Assembly: GCA_038211505.1 (NCBI GenBank)
Contig: JBBQVO010000064.1
Coordinates: forward strand, 1-16,064
From: JBBQVO01 sp038211505
GTDB lineage: Bacteria > Chloroflexota > Dehalococcoidia > DSTF01 > JACRBR01
Direction: 5' to 3'
Length of the DNA stretch: 16,064 nt
In this document: positions 12,817 to 16,064 of the stretch, one piece after another
Layout: every line of letters begins with the position of its first letter
Numbering within the stretch: the first letter of the stretch is position 1
The notes under the pieces: model-generated
Database searches by the model: none
Told to the model about the DNA's origin: nothing
The model's input: only the letters and a program-made list of their open reading frames with translations
Program-made: the position numbers and the translations under genes

Positions 12817-13650
12817 TCACCTTACTTCTTCGTACGTGCGGATCGTCGTCTTGCCGTCGCCGCGGTCCGGGAGCGGTATGCGCCGGCCGAGGCGCGGTCG
12901 CCGCACCGTATCGATGAATGCGGCTGAGCGCACGTCGCGCTCGAGCACCCATCGCACGTATTCGAGCATCGCCCGCTCGAGTTCAGACGCGAGATCGGGC
13001 GCGATGGTGACGCGGGCGACATCGGCGAAGGTCCCCTGCAGGAGCAGTCGTAGCATCTTGAGAGCGTTGACGGAGATCGGGCGCGCGGATGCGAGCTCGC
13101 GGCTGCACGGCGGGCAGGCGACGCCGCCGGCGGCGGCCGACCAGTAGTTGGTGACGGCGGCGAGGCGCTTCCGACAGACGACGCACTCGTCGACTTCAGG
13201 ACGGTAGCCCATTATGTCGAGTATCGCCATCTCGAAGAAGCGCACCGGCACGTCGAGATCCGCCCGCTCGCAGAGGCGGCGTAGCGTCTCGAGCAGCAGA
13301 TGGTAAAGCTCGATGTGGGGTTCGCGCGGCTCGGTGAACTTGTCGAGGAGTTCGCAAACGTAGAGCGCGCGGCTGAGGCGGTCGAGGTCTGCGCGGAGGA
13401 CCTGAAACGGCTCGATAGTTTCGACCTGCGTGACGATATCGAGCGACTTGCCCTGCGCGAGCTGAAACGACGCCTGGGTGAGGGGCTCGACGTGGCCGGC
13501 GAGGCGGCTGCGCGACTTGCGGACGCCCTTGGCGACGACATCGACCTTACCGATCGCGGCGGTGTAGAGCGTGACGATCTTGTCGGCGTCGCCGAGCTTG
13601 CGCTGGCGCAGCACGATCGCCGGGGTGGAGTAGACGCGGGGGCGAGGCAT
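12817..13650 (-). CDS. recO: DNA repair protein RecO
   Basis: RecO binds single-stranded DNA and SSB and, with RecR (and RecF), loads RecA onto gaps; it also anneals complementary strands. The 277-residue product has the N-terminal OB fold start (residues about 5-80: STPAIVLRQRKLGDADKIVTLYT, VDVVAKGVRKSRSRLAGHVEPL), a helical middle (about 85-150) and the zinc finger C156-C159 and C179-C182 (CVVC...CPPC). The C-terminal helical part resembles RecO from other phyla. ATG 13650 gives the expected N terminus; it has no Shine-Dalgarno, and a -10-like TAAACT ends 6 nt ahead. A gap of 7 nt leads to the zinc ribbon gene. The HAD gene lies upstream on the same strand, 38 bp away. Confidence 0.93.
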   Translation of the reverse strand: MPRPRVYSTPAIVLRQRKLGDADKIVTLYTAAIGKVDVVAKGVRKSRSRLAGHVEPLTQASFQLAQGKSLDIVTQVETIEPFQVLRADLDRLSRALYVCELLDKFTEPREPHIELYHLLLETLRRLCERADLDVPVRFFEMAILDIMGYRPEVDECVVCRKRLAAVTNYWSAAAGGVACPPCSRELASARPISVNALKMLRLLLQGTFADVARVTIAPDLASELERAMLEYVRWVLERDVRSAAFIDTVRRPRLGRRIPLPDRGDGKTTIRTYEEVR

Positions 13651-13656
13651 GGGGGT

Positions 13657-13685
13657 AGTTTACCTGCTGGAAGGTTTGTCGTTAA
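13657..13685 (-). promoter_or_regulatory. Candidate promoter of recO (leaderless type)
   Basis: On the - strand: TTAACG (13685-13680), 17-nt spacer, TAAACT (13662-13657), then 6 nt to ATG 13650. This is the best-matched promoter in the window. It lies almost wholly in the 38-bp gap after the HAD gene, so recO has its own start even though it is downstream on the same strand. Transcription would begin on the start codon. Confidence 0.55.
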
Positions 13686-13688
13686 CGC

Positions 13689-14507
13689 TCAATATCGATC
13701 CGCGTTGGCGTCGTCGTGGGGGGTGAGGATTTCGGTGGGGGCGATGGGTCGCGATGGGCGATCGATTAGGGGGAGGGAGAGGAGTTCGGCGAGGTCGTGG
13801 ATGGTGTAGTCGGCGTCGGGGCAGGGGTTGAGGTCGTAGCGGCCGTTGAGCTTCCATACGGTGTGCATGCCCATCAACTTGGCGCCGGACATGTCACCGA
13901 TCGCGTCGTCGCCTACCATCACCGCCTCGGACGCGCGCACACCGAGCTTCGACAGCACCAGGTCGAATGTCGACGGATGGGGCTTGATGTAGCCGGTATC
14001 GCCGGAGCAGACGACGGCATCGATGTACTGTGCGAGGCCGTAGTCGACGAGATCAGGCATGAGCATGTCGCCGGTGAACGGGCGGGTCGTGTTGATGCCG
14101 ACGAGGTAGCCGAGGGCCTTCAACTCGCGCAGCACGTCGAGCGAGTCCGGGTAGAGTTGCCAACCGAACTCGCGTACGGGCAGGTACGATGCGAGCCACC
14201 ACGCTTCCGCCTGCACCTGCGTGAGCTCGATGTCGCGAACCGCGAGAGCGCCGCGTATGAGGAACGGCAGGCTCGTATCCCGGAGGCTGCCACGGTCGCG
14301 CTCGCGACGATCGGCTTCGAACCAGGCATCCCAGATGTCCTGCACGACGACTTCGAGCGGATCCGGCAGCGCGATGGCCCACTCGGCCACGAGCGGCGCG
14401 ACCGCGGCCGCCTCGAGCGCGAAGATGCGATCGAGATCGGGGCTTACCGCCTCGAACCAGAGCGTGTTGCCGACATCGAAGACGACGGCGCGGATCGGGC
14501 CGGTCAT
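13689..14507 (-). CDS. HAD superfamily hydrolase
   Basis: This 272-residue Rossmann-like phosphohydrolase-fold protein has motif I FDVGNTLW (10-17, nucleophile Asp11), motif II GINTTRP (137-143, Thr140 or Thr141), motif III Lys175 (YIKPHP) and motif IV VGDDAIGD (198-205, Asp200/Asp201/Asp205). A cap domain would lie in residues about 20-110. Most HAD phosphatases carry DxDxT in motif I; here the second Asp is Gly13, as in some HAD hydrolase subfamilies, so the acid/base residue differs and the reaction is uncertain. ATG 14507 is the preferred start because MTGPIRAVVFDVG is the normal beginning; another ATG at 14522 would add five Arg/Ala residues. It is divergent from the PPOX gene with recO downstream. 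Substrate unknown. Confidence 0.85.
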   Translation of the reverse strand: MTGPIRAVVFDVGNTLWFEAVSPDLDRIFALEAAAVAPLVAEWAIALPDPLEVVVQDIWDAWFEADRRERDRGSLRDTSLPFLIRGALAVRDIELTQVQAEAWWLASYLPVREFGWQLYPDSLDVLRELKALGYLVGINTTRPFTGDMLMPDLVDYGLAQYIDAVVCSGDTGYIKPHPSTFDLVLSKLGVRASEAVMVGDDAIGDMSGAKLMGMHTVWKLNGRYDLNPCPDADYTIHDLAELLSLPLIDRPSRPIAPTEILTPHDDANADRY

Positions 14508-14555
14508 CGCTCGCGCTCGCATTCCCCGCTCGCGGCGGCGTGCCCAATCGGAGGA

Positions 14556-14584
14556 TTGTCGCACGGTACTCTCTCCGGTACGGT
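14556..14584 (+). promoter_or_regulatory. Candidate promoter of the PPOX-type gene
   Basis: TTGTCG (14556-14561), a 17-nt spacer and TACGGT (14579-14584) lie 58 nt before ATG 14643. The gap to the start codon contains a ribosome site GAAGGAG, so this would be a leadered transcript. Imperfect but well spaced. Confidence 0.4.
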
Positions 14585-14642
14585 ACTTGTACGCGCAACC
14601 ATCTCGTTGCGTCGCAGACACGCACGACTGAAGGAGTCAGAT

Positions 14643-15041
14643 ATGGCCACGAAGCTGAACGAGAAGCAGATCAAGTTCCTCACGGACAAGAACTTCGCAC
14701 ACATCGGCACGATCAACAAGGACGGCTCGCCGCAGGTCTCGCCCGTCTGGGTTGAATACGACGGCAAGAACGTCGTGATCAACAGCGAGGACAATCGGCT
14801 GAAAGTGCGGAATCTCAAGCGCGACGCGCGCATTTCAGTCAGTGTGCAGGACGCGCAGAACCCGTACACGTACATCGAGATCCGCGGCAAGGTCGTCGAG
14901 ATCACGCCGAACGGCGGCGACGAAGGCATCGACCGGCTCGCGAAGAAGTACATGGGCGTCGACAAGTACCCGATGAACAAGCCGGGCGACGTGAGGGTGC
15001 AGATCAAGATCGAGCCGGAGCATGTGACTGGGCAGGGGTAG
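14643..15041 (+). CDS. PPOX-class (pyridoxamine 5'-phosphate oxidase-like) split-barrel protein, probably F420- or flavin-dependent
   Basis: This 132-residue protein has the split-beta-barrel fold of the PNPOx-like/F420-dependent FDOR-B family. It has MATKLNEKQIKFL, FAHIGTINKDGSPQVSPVWVEYDGKNVVINSE (about 18-49, typical flavin/F420-binding strand block), RLKVRNLKRDARISVSV (about 52-68), YIEIRGKVVEI and a C terminus rich in basic residues. Family members reduce or oxidise small molecules with F420 or bind FMN or haem; the substrate is unknown. GAAGGAG precedes ATG 14643. The gene is divergent from the HAD hydrolase and ends 81 bp before the oppositely oriented amine-oxidase-like gene. Annotation as F420-dependent rests on similarity to TIGR03618-type proteins. 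Confidence 0.85.
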   Translation: MATKLNEKQIKFLTDKNFAHIGTINKDGSPQVSPVWVEYDGKNVVINSEDNRLKVRNLKRDARISVSVQDAQNPYTYIEIRGKVVEITPNGGDEGIDRLAKKYMGVDKYPMNKPGDVRVQIKIEPEHVTGQG

Positions 15042-15094
15042 CGGTTGGCTGTTGGTCTGTTGGCTATTTGCGGTTGAAGCGGGCAGTGAGACTC

Positions 15095-15119
15095 AGTTGG
15101 ATAGGCGCCGTAGCCAACT
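15095..15119. repeat. Small hairpin between convergent PPOX and amine-oxidase-like genes
   Basis: AGTTGG (15095-15100) and CCAACT (15114-15119) form a 6-bp inverted repeat around a 13-nt loop that itself holds GGCGCC. It sits in the 81-bp convergent gap just after the stop of the PPOX gene and next to the stop of the - strand gene. There is no T-run. It could be a weak terminator; support is slight. Confidence 0.35.
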
Positions 15120-15122
15120 CGC

Positions 15123-16064
15123 CTACGCCGCGGCGGTGGGCGATGCGGTGCGCTTGGCTTGGTCTTCTACGACCATCCGCGCGACTTCTTCGCCCATTTT
15201 GATGCTGTAGTTCTGGCCGCGGTCTTCGGGGTAGATCTGCGTCATCGTCTCGAGATAGAGGCCGTCGACCGGCGTACGGTGGTCGGGTTTGTGGGCGCTG
15301 TAGTCCATGCGGATGATTGGCTGCGCGTACGGCGCTTTGAACAGCCAGCGCTCGTTCACCCAGTCGGACGAGAACGACGGATTGATGCGCTTGAGCGCGG
15401 GCTCGAAGATCTGCCACAGCTGATCCTCGTTCATGCCGAAGTACTCGTGATCCTGCGATACGTAGTTCGAGATGTAGAGGATGTGGTTGCCGCCGTAGTT
15501 CTCCGGCCCGATGAAGTTCGTGTGCTCGACGAGCGCCAGGAACGGCATCGTGCGGTCGCCGATGTTCATCCAGTAGATCGGTGAGAGCGACTGCTTCATC
15601 GTCACGATCATGCAGACGGCGCCCTGCCACTGCACGTGATCGAGCTTTGCGACGTAATCGTCCGTGATCGCCGGCGCCATCTTCTTGAAGAGCAGCGACG
15701 GCACAGCCGCGACGACGGCGTCCGCCTCGACGCGCGTGCCGTCGGCAAGCACGATGCCGTCGGCGCGATTGTTCGTTGCGGTGATGCGCTCGACCGCGGC
15801 GCCGGTGTGGATATCGACGCCGCCTTCGCGCATGCGGCGCTCCATCTCGTCGATGTAGACGGCGAAACTGCCCTTGAGGTAGCCGAGCTTCTCCTTGCCA
15901 CCTTCGCGCGACGCGAAGCGCAGATGAATCTTGCTCCACAACCACGCCATGGCGACCTGATCCGATGCGTCGCCGTATTTGCCTTCCAGCATCGGCCCCC
16001 ACATCTTCTCGTAGACCTTCTTCGAGACGTTCTTCTCGATCCAGTCCTTGCAGGTGATGCGCTC
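15123..16064 (-). CDS. NAD(P)/FAD-dependent amine-oxidase-like oxidoreductase, C-terminal 313 residues (N terminus beyond the window)
   Basis: The frame runs through the right edge without a stop; the upstream 20 codons (ERITCKDWIEK... up to KKVYEK) read on from the Met at 16004, so that Met is not the start. The visible part matches the amine-oxidase/phytoene-desaturase/UDP-galactopyranose-mutase-like flavoprotein family. It contains a substrate-binding middle (LGYLKGSFAVYIDEMERRMREGGVDIHTGAAVERI near visible residue 60) and a late FAD-binding block GLYLETMTQIYPEDRGQNYSIKMGEEVARMV, the usual ending of such oxidoreductases. The N-terminal Rossmann GxGxxG is outside. Related genes often occur with glycosyltransferases or polysaccharide genes. 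Reaction and substrate are undetermined. Confidence 0.8.
   Translation of the reverse strand, partial: ERITCKDWIEKNVSKKVYEKMWGPMLEGKYGDASDQVAMAWLWSKIHLRFASREGGKEKLGYLKGSFAVYIDEMERRMREGGVDIHTGAAVERITATNNRADGIVLADGTRVEADAVVAAVPSLLFKKMAPAITDDYVAKLDHVQWQGAVCMIVTMKQSLSPIYWMNIGDRTMPFLALVEHTNFIGPENYGGNHILYISNYVSQDHEYFGMNEDQLWQIFEPALKRINPSFSSDWVNERWLFKAPYAQPIIRMDYSAHKPDHRTPVDGLYLETMTQIYPEDRGQNYSIKMGEEVARMVVEDQAKRTASPTAAA

Overview
The window is about 16 kb of GC-rich bacterial chromosome, densely packed with genes on both strands. It looks like ordinary housekeeping and accessory sequence rather than a phage or plasmid: no transposase, integrase, tRNA, rRNA or CRISPR array was seen. Two luciferase-like (LLM) F420-type oxidoreductases, a PPOX-type split-barrel protein, a type II pantothenate kinase (CoaW), an actinobacterial/chloroflexal-style Ku plus ligase pair and many short palindromic intergenic repeats suggest an uncultured Chloroflexota (Dehalococcoidia-like) genome. 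That placement is an inference from gene content, not a measurement.

Layout from left to right. The 3' end of a SAM methyltransferase (1-322, interrupted by an in-frame TAG) converges on a two-TM/pore ion channel gene. hisF and hisI (histidine biosynthesis) follow on the + strand. A 364-bp gap (2720-3083) holds nested direct and inverted repeats. An ABC-2 exporter pair (ATPase and permease, - strand) is divergent from an alpha/beta hydrolase, which is followed by a GNAT acetyltransferase with a leaderless-type promoter. On the - strand come an LLM oxidoreductase with an aminoglycoside-phosphotransferase-like kinase, and upstream of these a second LLM oxidoreductase translationally coupled to coaW. 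Divergent from that block is a two-gene NHEJ operon: Ku followed by a LigD-type ligase-domain protein. Converging on it is recO with an FmdB-type zinc ribbon gene, preceded by a HAD hydrolase. A PPOX-type oxidoreductase (+) and the C-terminal part of a FAD-dependent amine-oxidase-like protein (-, running off the right edge) finish the window.

The most striking observation is the protein translated with Ku (ATGA overlap). It has the full nucleotidyltransferase plus OB-fold layout of a LigD-type ATP-dependent DNA ligase. However, the motif I lysine that carries AMP is Met53, the motif I Asp is Gly55, and the motif V lysines are Glu233 and Arg235. It therefore looks like a full-length, in-frame pseudo-ligase in a NHEJ operon.

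Other points of interest are several families of short hairpin repeats in the intergenic spaces, and a recurrent promoter layout in which a -10 hexamer lies 6-9 nt before the start codon (recO, the ABC ATPase, GNAT, hisF). These genes lack a Shine-Dalgarno sequence, which suggests leaderless mRNAs. Other genes (Ku, hisI, hydrolase, PPOX, LLM genes) have clear ribosome binding sites.
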